DNA of 22,548 bases, taken from positions 1 through 22,548 of the forward strand of contig CAJUCT010000049.1 in the NCBI GenBank assembly GCA_910585015.1, in the 5' to 3' direction. The notes below the pieces were generated by a model, which made no database searches, was not told the origin of the DNA, and worked only from the letters and a program-made list of their open reading frames with translations. This document shows, piece after piece, positions 1-7,667 of the stretch; within the stretch, counting starts at the first letter, position 1, and each line of letters starts with the position of its first letter. The position numbers and the translations under genes were made by a program. The stretch comes from an uncultured Acetatifactor sp. Its GTDB lineage: Bacteria > Bacillota > Clostridia > Lachnospirales > Lachnospiraceae.

Positions 1-109
1 CTGCGTTGTTGTTCCCTCAAATCCCCGCCCGATAATCTTCTATTATCGCTACCAAATTGGAAAACCTAGAATTTATGATAAACAAGAAAAACCCCAAAAT
101 AACCACGTA

Positions 110-138
110 TTGACGGAAAAGTAAATTGTCAATATAAT
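110..138 (+). promoter_or_regulatory. Sigma-A promoter, TTGACG-17-TATAAT
   Basis: TTGACG (110-115) and TATAAT (133-138) are separated by exactly 17 bases in AT-rich DNA. The predicted transcript start is near 145. It would drive the small ORF at 199 and possibly the gene at 464. The same pair of hexamers with the same spacing precedes the ATPase operon at 3530. Confidence 0.7.
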
Positions 139-198
139 AATAAATATACTTAACACAAGAGATATACAGGTAAAAAGATACATTGAGGGGGAACGGTT

Positions 199-303
199 AT
201 GGAGAGTCTGGCATCAGGTATTGCTGACGGCACAATATGTTGCCGATATATAGGAAAGGAATGGAATGGCGGAAGAATCGGCGGTATATCGCTCGCTTTA
301 TGA
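199..303 (+). CDS. Candidate 34-residue small protein
   Basis: An ATG follows a GAGGGGG-like ribosome binding site by about 8 bases and opens a 34-codon frame ending in TGA. It lies about 55 bases downstream of the predicted start of the promoter at 110-138. The product would contain two adjacent cysteines near residue 14 and a Gly/Ile-rich end, with no domain that I recognise. The alternative is that the region is simply the untranslated leader of the gene at 464. The call rests on promoter, ribosome binding site and frame only. Confidence 0.3.
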   Translation: MESLASGIADGTICCRYIGKEWNGGRIGGISLAL

Positions 304-463
304 GGAATATGAAAATTAATGCGCAGATTGTGTTATTTCCCTGCGCCGTTGACAATCCGTCCAAAATACGTTACCTTAATATATAAATACATGAAATACC
401 TGTTTCCAGCGGACACTCTTCTCAGGAAGGGACGTCCGCTGGGGCGGGCAGGGGGGAATATCC

Positions 464-1198
464 ATGAAGAAAGCCATAAAAACGGCTGTATTTACATTAT
501 TATTTTTAACATTAAGCGTTTCCACCGCTTATTTGGCGTATCTGCACTTTTTTTCGTCAGACGAAAAAGGGTTGTCAGGAGAGTGGACCGCCAATCTGGA
601 CATGACCGAGCAGGCCGCTGTCACAGCGCTTATCTGGCTGCAAGATATAGAAGCCGTATCCATCTCCCCGGAGGATATGGAGTCCTATATGCAGGATCTG
701 ACTATACAGATCAATTTGACTCTGGAGCAGACAGACCATGGGGAAGGAACTTTCCACAGTAGTGTCTTGCCGGAGAACTATGATAGCTGCAATCAGGCCG
801 CCTATGAGGCGTTTGCCATGGCGTTTCAGGATCTTTTAGCCCAGCGGCTTCGTATGGCAGGGTATACAGACAGCACAGACAGGGAAACCATCGAAGCCCT
901 TGTGGAGGAGACTTTCGGGATGTCCACAGTTTCCTATTTGATGTCCTGCGGTCCCGAACTGCTGCCTCCCCTGGAAGATTTGCAGATCCAATATGATGGC
1001 AGAGGCACCTATGAGGCCATAGACGGCATTCTGACCAGGCAGTTTGACGCCAGCTGGCCGGTGGCTACAAGAGTGGAACGCTATATCCAGGAGGATTCCA
1101 GCCTGATTCTGTCCGAAGAAAACGGTTCTGCTGAGCCTGGTCTTTTTTTGGATTATTACCCCATGCTATATACCTTAAAACAACCCTCAAATCAGTAA
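464..1198 (+). CDS. Membrane-anchored hypothetical protein
   Basis: The protein has 244 residues. The N-terminus (MKKAIKTAVF, then a hydrophobic run to about residue 30) is a signal anchor or signal peptide without a lipobox cysteine, so the rest should lie outside the membrane. The remainder is acidic and Gln/Glu/Asp-rich and mostly predicted helical, with two cysteines (about residues 110 and 162) that could pair. I do not recognise a family. A GGGGGGAA ribosome binding site lies just upstream of the ATG. It is followed after 48 bases by a methyltransferase of different base composition and then by a secreted cell-wall enzyme. The shared secretion signal makes an envelope role possible, but that is inference only. 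Function unknown. Confidence 0.75.
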   Translation: MKKAIKTAVFTLLFLTLSVSTAYLAYLHFFSSDEKGLSGEWTANLDMTEQAAVTALIWLQDIEAVSISPEDMESYMQDLTIQINLTLEQTDHGEGTFHSSVLPENYDSCNQAAYEAFAMAFQDLLAQRLRMAGYTDSTDRETIEALVEETFGMSTVSYLMSCGPELLPPLEDLQIQYDGRGTYEAIDGILTRQFDASWPVATRVERYIQEDSSLILSEENGSAEPGLFLDYYPMLYTLKQPSNQ

Positions 1199-1246
1199 CC
1201 TCTTTTCGGAGTTTGTACAAATACTGCACCGCCAGGGAGAGATTTT

Positions 1247-2008
1247 ATGAAAAAAGAAAATTTACTTTTCTATAATGAATATGAACAGTTTTATGAAATG
1301 GCAGAAAAATCTATTGCATTTCAAAAGTTTTGTTGTGATTCGTTTGGGCAGGACTTTTCACAAGATGGATTTAGTGACATTGAGCAAATAGATATGATAT
1401 TACCTTATATCCCGGCAAAAGAAGATATTCATATATTGGATGTTGGCTGCGGAAACGGAAAAATGTTGGGATATTTGCAAAAAAAGACCAATGCGTTTAT
1501 TCATGGCTTTGATTACTCTCAAAAAGCAATATCAAGTGCCAGAGCGCTATTTACTCAAAAGGCAGATTTTAACGAAGGAATAATAGGTGAAATCGAGTAT
1601 CCAAATAATTCCTTTGATATAGTTGTATCTATGGATACAATGTATTTTTCTAAAAATATGAGTGCCTTTGTGGGACAAATAAAGAGATGGTTAAAACCTG
1701 ATGGCATTTTGTTTGTAGGCTATCAGGAGGGAGAGTTGGTTCCAAGAACTTTTGATGAATATACTACAGAATTGGCTGTAGCTCTGAAAAATAATGGAAT
1801 GAACTTTGAGGCAAGAAATATTACAAAACAAACTTATGAATTACTTAAAAAGAAAAGAGAGACTGCCATTAGTCATAAAGCAGAATTTGAAAATGAGGGG
1901 CACATACAATGGTTTGATATGTTGATGACGCAAACCAGCTGGGCTGAAGAATCATATCAGCAATTCGAAAAAGCGATGGCCAGATATATTTATATAGCAA
2001 GAAAATGA
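1247..2008 (+). CDS. Class I SAM-dependent methyltransferase
   Basis: This 253-residue protein has a classical Rossmann-fold methyltransferase core. The glycine-rich SAM-binding loop ILDVGCGNGK is at about residues 64-73, an acidic strand-2 end follows (FIHGFDYS), and the motif IV region FDIVVSMDTMYF and the motif VI-like LKPDGILFVGY come after. This is the Methyltransf_11/25 type, which methylates small molecules, lipids or proteins; the substrate cannot be read from the sequence. The C-terminal third is helical and Lys/Glu-rich. An AGGGAGAG ribosome binding site precedes the ATG. The gene is markedly AT-richer, with A/T-ending codons, than both neighbours, which suggests recent acquisition between two resident genes. 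It could be a resistance- or metabolite-modifying enzyme, but nothing here decides that. Confidence 0.85.
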   Translation: MKKENLLFYNEYEQFYEMAEKSIAFQKFCCDSFGQDFSQDGFSDIEQIDMILPYIPAKEDIHILDVGCGNGKMLGYLQKKTNAFIHGFDYSQKAISSARALFTQKADFNEGIIGEIEYPNNSFDIVVSMDTMYFSKNMSAFVGQIKRWLKPDGILFVGYQEGELVPRTFDEYTTELAVALKNNGMNFEARNITKQTYELLKKKRETAISHKAEFENEGHIQWFDMLMTQTSWAEESYQQFEKAMARYIYIARK

Positions 2009-2054
2009 ACACTATCAGGGAATTTTTAGAAAAATGAGCGGGATGGGAGATCCG

Positions 2055-3506
2055 ATGAAAAATTTTTTACAGAAAATAAGTTTCCTACTACTTTTTACAA
2101 TCTTGGCAGTTTCCATTCTGCCTATCAGGGCGGACGCAAGCTTTGAGATCCCCGGATCCTGTCAGGTACAGACGGATACCGGCGCCACAGGTACTGTGAA
2201 AACCCTGGATTATGGCTATCAGTATAACACTTACTTTTCCCTGCGGGACATAGCCATGGTTCTCAGGGATACGGATAAATCCTTCTCTCTGGAAATTACA
2301 AAAAATACTGTCTCCCTGAACCCGGGAAATGCTTACACGCCGGTGGGAGTGGAAAATATTCCCTGGGAGGACAGTGAGAACCCGGACATTTCTCTGCGGC
2401 GGAACGAATGCAAGATAAGCGGACAAACTGTATATTATTATACTCTGATTACGAGACTTTCCTCCGGCGATTATGACTGCTTTATGATGGCTGCGGATCT
2501 GGCCATGATTCTGGATGCAGACATTACGGTTCCCATAGAGGGAGCCTTGCAGATCCACACCCAGGAACCTTTTTGCGTCTCCCCTGCCGCGTTGGAACAA
2601 GCCGGATATTTTTACGGAGTCAACAGTGTGCTGGTGGGAGATGCCACCACAGGGGAACTTTACTACCAATACCAGTCCGACGTGTCCTATCCCATAGCCA
2701 GCACCTCCAAGCTTATGACTTGTCTTTTGGCTATGGACGCAATCTCCGCAGGGCAGATTGCATTTGGGGACTTATTCACTGTCTCCGACGCGGTTCAGGC
2801 GCTGTCCGCTTCCTCTGACGGGGTGATCCCTCTGGAGGCCGGACAACAGATCACCGTGTGGGAGTTGCTGCTGGGAGCGCTTCTGCCCTCCAGCAACGAA
2901 TGCGCTCTGGGTCTGGCTGAAGCTATCGCCGGATCGGAGGAGGCTTTTGTGCGCATGATGAATCAGAAAGCGCAGGATTTGGGACTGTCTCAGGCCATCT
3001 TTTATAACAGCAACGGTCTGCCCTCCTACACGGAAGATCCCATTCCCTCAAAGCTGCAAAACCGCATGAGCGCCGAGGACATGTTCCGTCTGGTGTCCTA
3101 TCTTTTGAAAGTTTATCCCCAGATCACGGACATCACTTCCCTGGAGGAGGCTACCCTGGAGTCCCTTGACCTTGAAGTGCGCAACACCAATCCGCTGCTG
3201 CGCAACCTGCCCGAGGTCACCGGCCTGAAAACCGGAACCACCAACAAAGCCGGAGCCTGCCTGGTCACATCCCTGGCTGCGGATGACGGAACCATGGAAC
3301 ATGATCTGGCAGTGATTGTTCTGGGCACTGAGGATTCCATAGAGAGGGGGCGCGTATCGGGATTGCTGGCCAGATACGCCCTGTATGCCTTTTACACAGG
3401 CATGGAAAAGCCGGAAACCGGGATGCCGGTCCAGCCTTCCGGCAATCTGCCCACACAGGCCGAGGCGGCGGTGGACTTGATTCTTCAGACCGCAAAAAAG
3501 CGCTAA
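2055..3506 (+). CDS. D-alanyl-D-alanine carboxypeptidase (peptidase S11, DacF-like)
   Basis: This secreted penicillin-binding protein removes the terminal D-Ala from peptidoglycan stem peptides. The start at 2055 is preferred because a GGGAG site lies 5 bases upstream and the protein then begins directly with a signal peptide (MKNFLQKIS plus a hydrophobic run ending near RADA). An in-frame ATG at 2034 would add 7 residues. After the signal comes a module of about 130 residues resembling the copper-amine-oxidase-like N-terminal stalk (YFSLRDIAMVLRD). The S11 domain follows with all three motifs, numbered from the 2034 start: STSK with catalytic Ser223 and Lys226, SSN at 286-288, and KTG at 399-401. 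No C-terminal membrane helix is obvious. It probably acts on the outer face of the membrane or in the wall during growth or sporulation. Confidence 0.92.
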   Translation: MKNFLQKISFLLLFTILAVSILPIRADASFEIPGSCQVQTDTGATGTVKTLDYGYQYNTYFSLRDIAMVLRDTDKSFSLEITKNTVSLNPGNAYTPVGVENIPWEDSENPDISLRRNECKISGQTVYYYTLITRLSSGDYDCFMMAADLAMILDADITVPIEGALQIHTQEPFCVSPAALEQAGYFYGVNSVLVGDATTGELYYQYQSDVSYPIASTSKLMTCLLAMDAISAGQIAFGDLFTVSDAVQALSASSDGVIPLEAGQQITVWELLLGALLPSSNECALGLAEAIAGSEEAFVRMMNQKAQDLGLSQAIFYNSNGLPSYTEDPIPSKLQNRMSAEDMFRLVSYLLKVYPQITDITSLEEATLESLDLEVRNTNPLLRNLPEVTGLKTGTTNKAGACLVTSLAADDGTMEHDLAVIVLGTEDSIERGRVSGLLARYALYAFYTGMEKPETGMPVQPSGNLPTQAEAAVDLILQTAKKR

Positions 3507-3529
3507 TCAATGTGTTTTTTTGCATAAGA

Positions 3530-3558
3530 TTGACGGAAGAGGAGGTTGCTTTTATAAT
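3530..3558 (+). promoter_or_regulatory. Sigma-A promoter of the ATPase-AIPR operon
   Basis: TTGACG (3530-3535) and TATAAT (3553-3558) have a 17-base spacer. The predicted transcript start is near 3565, leaving a leader of about 115 bases before the TTG start at 3679. It shows that the three genes downstream form an independent unit rather than an extension of the carboxypeptidase gene. Confidence 0.7.
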
Positions 3559-3678
3559 TATAAATGTATCAGGTGATAGGGTTGAGAGAATATAGAGACT
3601 TTGACAGATGAAGACAATGTGTTAGGCCAGGCTGTGAAGGTATGTCCGTATAGTGGCCGGGGAAGGAGTGATATAGTC

Positions 3679-4977
3679 TTGGTATTGCATATAATGATTA
3701 AGAATTTCGGTAAAGTTGAATCAGCGGATATAGCACTGAACGATTTGGTGGTTTTTGTCGGCAATAATAACAGCGGTAAAACGATGGTTATGCAATTGAT
3801 TTATGGGATTAGGGAGAAATTGAGAAATTTTCCGGTTACTGACACGGGGGTTAAGAAGTCTGATTTGAACGGACAATACTTAATTCGTTGCGCGCAGGAT
3901 TGGTTTAGGGCGATAGAGGTGCAGATTAATGACTATTTAGCGGAGCATAAGTCTCAGATCATCGAAAGCATTTTTGGGATTTCGATTTCTGTCGAAGAGA
4001 TGCGGATAGCGCTGGAGTGTACTGAGTCGGCATATTTTGTGAGCAGCGTATCCGAGTGTCAAAGCAGAGAGACAGGGGAACCAAGGACGGAATTTAATAT
4101 AGATACCCGCCAGTACGAGCATGGAGAAAATGTAAAGTCCTATAAATGTCAGATTCCGGGGAGGGACGGTTTGGAAGATGGGATGAAAGCGGCTTTACAG
4201 GTTGTATGGAATATTATTTTGTCAGGAAAAAACTCTGCGGATGCAGGACAACTTTTCCTGCCGGCATCACGCTCGGGGCTGCAGCTTTTGTATAAGCAAT
4301 ATTTTGCCGGAGAGGCGGGAGGCAATTTCGTGATGCCGGTGAAAGATTTTCTGCGTTTCTTACAGCTTTATGCGCAAGAGAAGCAATTGGATGAATTGCG
4401 CAGCGAGCTGCTGGAATTTGGGGAAGAGCACCTTATACAGGGAAAAGTGGTTCAGGAAGGCGACGAGACATTTTATTTTGACAGACAGGTGGGCAAACCT
4501 GTTTCGCTGTATATCGCATCTTCTATGATTCATGAATTGACTCCTTTTATCAAGGCATTGAGCGCCGCAAGGCGCATTGACTGGCTTTACTGCGACGAGG
4601 TGGAGAACAGCCTCCATCCTCTGCTGCAGAGAGAGATGGCGCGGTGGTTGATCCGCATGGTGAACGCCGGAATACATGTGATTGTAAGTTCACACAGCGA
4701 CACCATGGCAAGCCGTTTAAACAATTTGTTTATGCTGACATATTTGAATCGGAAAAACGCCAATTTTGAATTATTGTCGGAATTGGGTCTAAAAGAGGCA
4801 GATTTGCTGCATTCAGATATGAAAGCGGCGGTATATGAATTCAGCAGCGGGAAAAAGGGGAAAACGGCGGTTGAGAAACTGGATTTTATAAGTCATCCGC
4901 TGATGGGATATGATTTCAAACTTTTTGGCTGCAACCTGGATAAACTTTATGATGAGGCGGATAAGATTACGAGGTAG
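3679..4977 (+). CDS. AAA family ATPase (ABC/OLD-like), first gene of candidate defence operon
   Basis: This is a predicted cytoplasmic P-loop ATPase of about 432 residues in the AAA_21/RecF-OLD-RloA-like group common in phage-defence loci. Numbered from the TTG at 3679: Walker A GNNNSGKT at 28-35, close to the N-terminus after a short strand (IKNFGKVESADI); Walker B LYCDEVENSLHP with Asp306 and Glu307; and an SSHSD switch with His339. There is no Toprim or nuclease domain after the ATPase part. The TTG start fits an AAGGAG site 10 bases upstream; an ATG at 3694 also works but is 25 bases from that site. The frame stays open upstream to a TTG at 3601, without a ribosome binding site. The next gene starts 3 bases after the stop, so translation is probably coupled. 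It likely acts as the sensor or motor of the operon (inference). Confidence 0.85.
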   Translation: MVLHIMIKNFGKVESADIALNDLVVFVGNNNSGKTMVMQLIYGIREKLRNFPVTDTGVKKSDLNGQYLIRCAQDWFRAIEVQINDYLAEHKSQIIESIFGISISVEEMRIALECTESAYFVSSVSECQSRETGEPRTEFNIDTRQYEHGENVKSYKCQIPGRDGLEDGMKAALQVVWNIILSGKNSADAGQLFLPASRSGLQLLYKQYFAGEAGGNFVMPVKDFLRFLQLYAQEKQLDELRSELLEFGEEHLIQGKVVQEGDETFYFDRQVGKPVSLYIASSMIHELTPFIKALSAARRIDWLYCDEVENSLHPLLQREMARWLIRMVNAGIHVIVSSHSDTMASRLNNLFMLTYLNRKNANFELLSELGLKEADLLHSDMKAAVYEFSSGKKGKTAVEKLDFISHPLMGYDFKLFGCNLDKLYDEADKITR

Positions 4978-4980
4978 GAA

Positions 4981-5664
4981 ATGGCGATAAAGGCGGTAAA
5001 ACTGAAAGAGTCGGACATACCTCACAAGACCGCTCTGTATGAGGTGGCCAGTTCCCGTGAGATTACGGCGAAAGAAGAGCATGATGACGGAAGTCAAGAA
5101 CAAGTGATTCTTGAATTTCGTATAAAGGAAAATGACATCGGATACTACGCGGATGAATACCGGCCCGATGCCGTGCAGAAAGATGGGGCGAAAGTTATCG
5201 ATATTACGGCCATAGTGGCGAATCATGCAAAGGAATGTGTCAGATGGCATCTGTATGATATTAAGGCTACGCTGGCGGGGTACAGCACTGTAACAAAGCT
5301 ATATAATCAATGGAACTGTGGATTTCGGTATCTTCGGGAAAATATTCTGTGCCAAATGCCCGGGTATTTGGTGGTTCCGGATTTGGGAGTGATCACAAAG
5401 CAGTATGACGAAGAGAGGATGCAGCGTCTTAGAGATGATTATCAAAGACATTGTGATGAAATAGAAAATCCTTCTAAAACCATGACCCTGCCACAGCGAA
5501 AAAGGCGGACGAAAATTGGGGAATACAGAGCAGGACTTCGTGCGGCCCAGGCGATTCTGGACAGAACTTTTCAGCCGGAGGATGAGACTGATACATATGA
5601 AATCCAGATCCGGCTGCTGTGTCAGGAAAGCGGTCAGATCTATAAACTGAGATTTCCCGTATAA
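4981..5664 (+). CDS. Unknown-family middle protein of the ATPase-AIPR operon
   Basis: The protein has 227 residues and I do not recognise it. No signal peptide or membrane segment is present. The N-terminal half is rich in charged beta-like stretches (EQVILEFRIKENDIGYYADEY), followed by WHLYDIKATLAGYSTVTKLY, which is aromatic-rich. The middle (about 140-185) is a basic/acidic helical stretch with a KRRT cluster, and the end is a short strand-rich tail. Its ribosome binding site (GAGGTAGGAA) overlaps the stop codon of the ATPase gene, and the AIPR gene starts 14 bases after its stop, so all three proteins are likely made together. A bridging or specificity subunit between ATPase and effector is plausible by analogy with three-component ATPase conflict systems, but this is inference from position alone. 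Confidence 0.75.
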   Translation: MAIKAVKLKESDIPHKTALYEVASSREITAKEEHDDGSQEQVILEFRIKENDIGYYADEYRPDAVQKDGAKVIDITAIVANHAKECVRWHLYDIKATLAGYSTVTKLYNQWNCGFRYLRENILCQMPGYLVVPDLGVITKQYDEERMQRLRDDYQRHCDEIENPSKTMTLPQRKRRTKIGEYRAGLRAAQAILDRTFQPEDETDTYEIQIRLLCQESGQIYKLRFPV

Positions 5665-5678
5665 GAGAGAGGTATGGT

Positions 5679-7592
5679 ATGCGAGATTTTTTGGATGTCA
5701 AATTTGATCAATTTATTGAAGATTATAATCTGGGCGACGATCCTGAAAAGACAAACTGGAGAAGGTTTGTCAATTACCAGTTTTTTTCACAGTTTCAACC
5801 GGGTCGTCTCGACACGGACACCGATCTGCTGGACCAAATATGTGTGGATTTCACAGAGTTTTCGGAGATACATGGCGCTCTTTTTTTGCTGAATGATCAG
5901 ATTCTCAGCGATCCGCAGGATATAGATGATATTTTGCAGAGAGACCAGAAAGGGCTGTTTGAATTGTATTTTCTGACCACTGGTAATACGGAAAGTTTTA
6001 CGCGGCAGTTGGAGAGGCTTTTTGACGAGTTGGATGTGACGGAGAGTGAGGAGAAGTGGCTGGACATTTTGCGCTATGCCATGTCCAGGAACATTATGCT
6101 GAGATGGAAAGGCAACCCGGAACTGCGCGCTGTGTCGTATGACAGTGAGAACAGGGAGGCTGAATGGAAATTCAGCGATAAATTCAACGACTGGTTTTCA
6201 GAGATTGACAGCATCAGGATAGACAAAAAGCGTTTGCTGAATATTGTAAATTCCAATGAAAACAGTTATCAGGGGGAGATTGAGTGTAAAGCATTGCTGC
6301 CCATAGTCGGCGAAAAAGAGGAACTGGGCAATGCGTTTGTCACATGCATGTCAGCCCACGAATTAATTGGGCTGATGACAACTTCAGATGGACTTCTCAG
6401 GCGAAATATGTTTGATGACAATGTGAGAGACTCGCAGGGGCATTCGGCGGTCAATCAGGAGATCTTGCTGACTCTGAAAGAACATCCGGATCGGTTTGCC
6501 CTGTATAACAATGGAATCACAATTGTCTGCCAGGATGTCAAACAGCGGAATGGAAAGTATATATTGGACAATCCCCAGATTGTAAACGGCTGTCAGACGT
6601 GCAATATGATTTATCAGACATATAAAAATAGCGGGAACCTTGACGGTGTCCAGATTATTGCCAAGATTGTAGGCTCCAATAAGGAGGATGTAATACAGGG
6701 GATTGTCAGGGGCGCAAACCGCCAGAATATTGTCTATGAGGAAGCGTTTGAGACCATAAGAGGATTTCATAAGAATCTGGAAAAATATTTTGAAAATAAT
6801 CAGGTGAACGGTTTTCAGAAAATATACTATGAGAGGCGTTCGCGGCAGTACGCGGATAATCTTCAGATTAAGCCCCAGCAGAAAATCAGTTTTTGCGGCC
6901 TGATCCGGAGTATGGTCACGCTGTTTTTAAATCATGTGGAGGATAGCCACAGGCATGAATATCCGCTGTTAAAAAAGTATAAAGACAATTTGTTTATTGA
7001 CGCCCATTCCTGCCAGCCATACTATTTAGCGGCGTTTCTCTACTTGAATGTAGACCGGCTCTTTCGGGAGAAAAAACTTCCCAAGGAACTAAGCAATTTT
7101 AAAATGCATATCCTATTGTTAATCAAGGAGATGAAAGGCGGTCTTTCGCCGGAACTTGCGTCTGACGAGATTGATCGGTATTGTGAGCGGTTGTTTAAGA
7201 CTCTTGAGAATGGCAAGCTGCTGCAGTGCGCGCAGGATGCCTGCAGAAAATTTGAGGAAATAAGGGCAAAATGGATCAATTCAAAAGGTAAACAATATAG
7301 ATTCGGCATTAAAGACAGCGCGGAATTTCGTAATTTCCTTATGAAAGAGATATATGGGGCTTCGGAGGAGCATAATGCGGAAAAGCTGTATATTGGATAT
7401 GTGGCCAAAGTAGATCTGGACAGACACAATACCCTTTTCGGCTTCATAGAGCATGTGCCCAATAATATTTTTTTCCATGAATTTGATAACCCCAATATGG
7501 ACCGTTCCTATACAGGAAAAAAAGTCAGTTATAAAATAGTCCGCGATGGCGGCCAGGAGAGGGCCATAGATGTACGACTCATGGAAACATAA
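5679..7592 (+). CDS. AIPR-family protein with C-terminal cold-shock-like domain
   Basis: The protein has 637 residues and no membrane segment. The central part carries hallmarks of the AIPR (abortive infection phage resistance) family: a conserved start near residue 205 (LPIVGEKEELGNAFV), FALYNNGITIV near 273 and NPQIVNGCQTCN near 300, continuing to about 500. AIPR proteins are named for lactococcal abortive infection and recur in defence islands; their biochemistry is not settled to my knowledge. The last 70 residues (about 570-637) look like a cold-shock/OB domain: GYVAKVDLDRHNTLFGFI matches the strand carrying RNP1, NNIFFHEF matches RNP2, and GKKVSYKIV is the usual late strand. That implies single-strand nucleic acid binding. 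The ATG at 5679 follows an AGAGAGG site. It is the probable effector of the operon and ends just before a long hairpin. Confidence 0.87.
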   Translation: MRDFLDVKFDQFIEDYNLGDDPEKTNWRRFVNYQFFSQFQPGRLDTDTDLLDQICVDFTEFSEIHGALFLLNDQILSDPQDIDDILQRDQKGLFELYFLTTGNTESFTRQLERLFDELDVTESEEKWLDILRYAMSRNIMLRWKGNPELRAVSYDSENREAEWKFSDKFNDWFSEIDSIRIDKKRLLNIVNSNENSYQGEIECKALLPIVGEKEELGNAFVTCMSAHELIGLMTTSDGLLRRNMFDDNVRDSQGHSAVNQEILLTLKEHPDRFALYNNGITIVCQDVKQRNGKYILDNPQIVNGCQTCNMIYQTYKNSGNLDGVQIIAKIVGSNKEDVIQGIVRGANRQNIVYEEAFETIRGFHKNLEKYFENNQVNGFQKIYYERRSRQYADNLQIKPQQKISFCGLIRSMVTLFLNHVEDSHRHEYPLLKKYKDNLFIDAHSCQPYYLAAFLYLNVDRLFREKKLPKELSNFKMHILLLIKEMKGGLSPELASDEIDRYCERLFKTLENGKLLQCAQDACRKFEEIRAKWINSKGKQYRFGIKDSAEFRNFLMKEIYGASEEHNAEKLYIGYVAKVDLDRHNTLFGFIEHVPNNIFFHEFDNPNMDRSYTGKKVSYKIVRDGGQERAIDVRLMET

Positions 7593-7615
7593 CCTATTCA
7601 GGGATGCTGCTGACA

Positions 7616-7651
7616 GGCTGTGAAAAAGTCTTTCGGGATTTTTTCACAGCC
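7616..7651. terminator. Long hairpin between convergent genes
   Basis: GGCTGTGAAAAA (7616-7627) pairs perfectly with TTTTTCACAGCC (7640-7651). The helix extends inward with wobble pairs to a TTCG tetraloop (7632-7635). It sits 24 bases after the AIPR stop and 17 bases beyond the stop of the ankyrin gene on the other strand. A-tracts and T-tracts are inside the stem and no separate U-run follows, so a bidirectional terminator role is likely but not textbook. Confidence 0.7.
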
Positions 7652-7667
7652 GATTGTATGTTACCCC

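Larger units (their letters stand above)
1..463. other. Left-edge region without a convincing large gene
   Basis: No long coding region with a plausible ribosome binding site is seen here. The stretch holds a perfect 7-bp palindrome (CGATAAT, 5-base loop, ATTATCG; 30-48), a strong sigma-A-type promoter (110-138), a 34-codon ORF behind a purine-rich ribosome binding site (199-303), and an AT-rich leader before the gene at 464. A longer reading frame opens at 319 but overlaps the better-supported gene at 464 in another frame and has no ribosome binding site. Confidence 0.6.

Noticed and set aside
30..48. Palindrome CGATAAT-CTTCT-ATTATCG as a terminator
   Set aside because: No T-run follows on either strand and no upstream gene is visible; it may be an operator or chance.
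319..762. Plus-strand 147-codon frame overlapping the gene at 464
   Set aside because: It overlaps the better-supported frame at 464, has no ribosome binding site, and its product is Arg-rich without a recognisable pattern, typical of an out-of-frame reading.
3601..3678. TTG at 3601 as the start of the ATPase
   Set aside because: No ribosome binding site precedes it and the added residues are unlike an ATPase N-terminus; the AAGGAG at 3663 supports the TTG at 3679.
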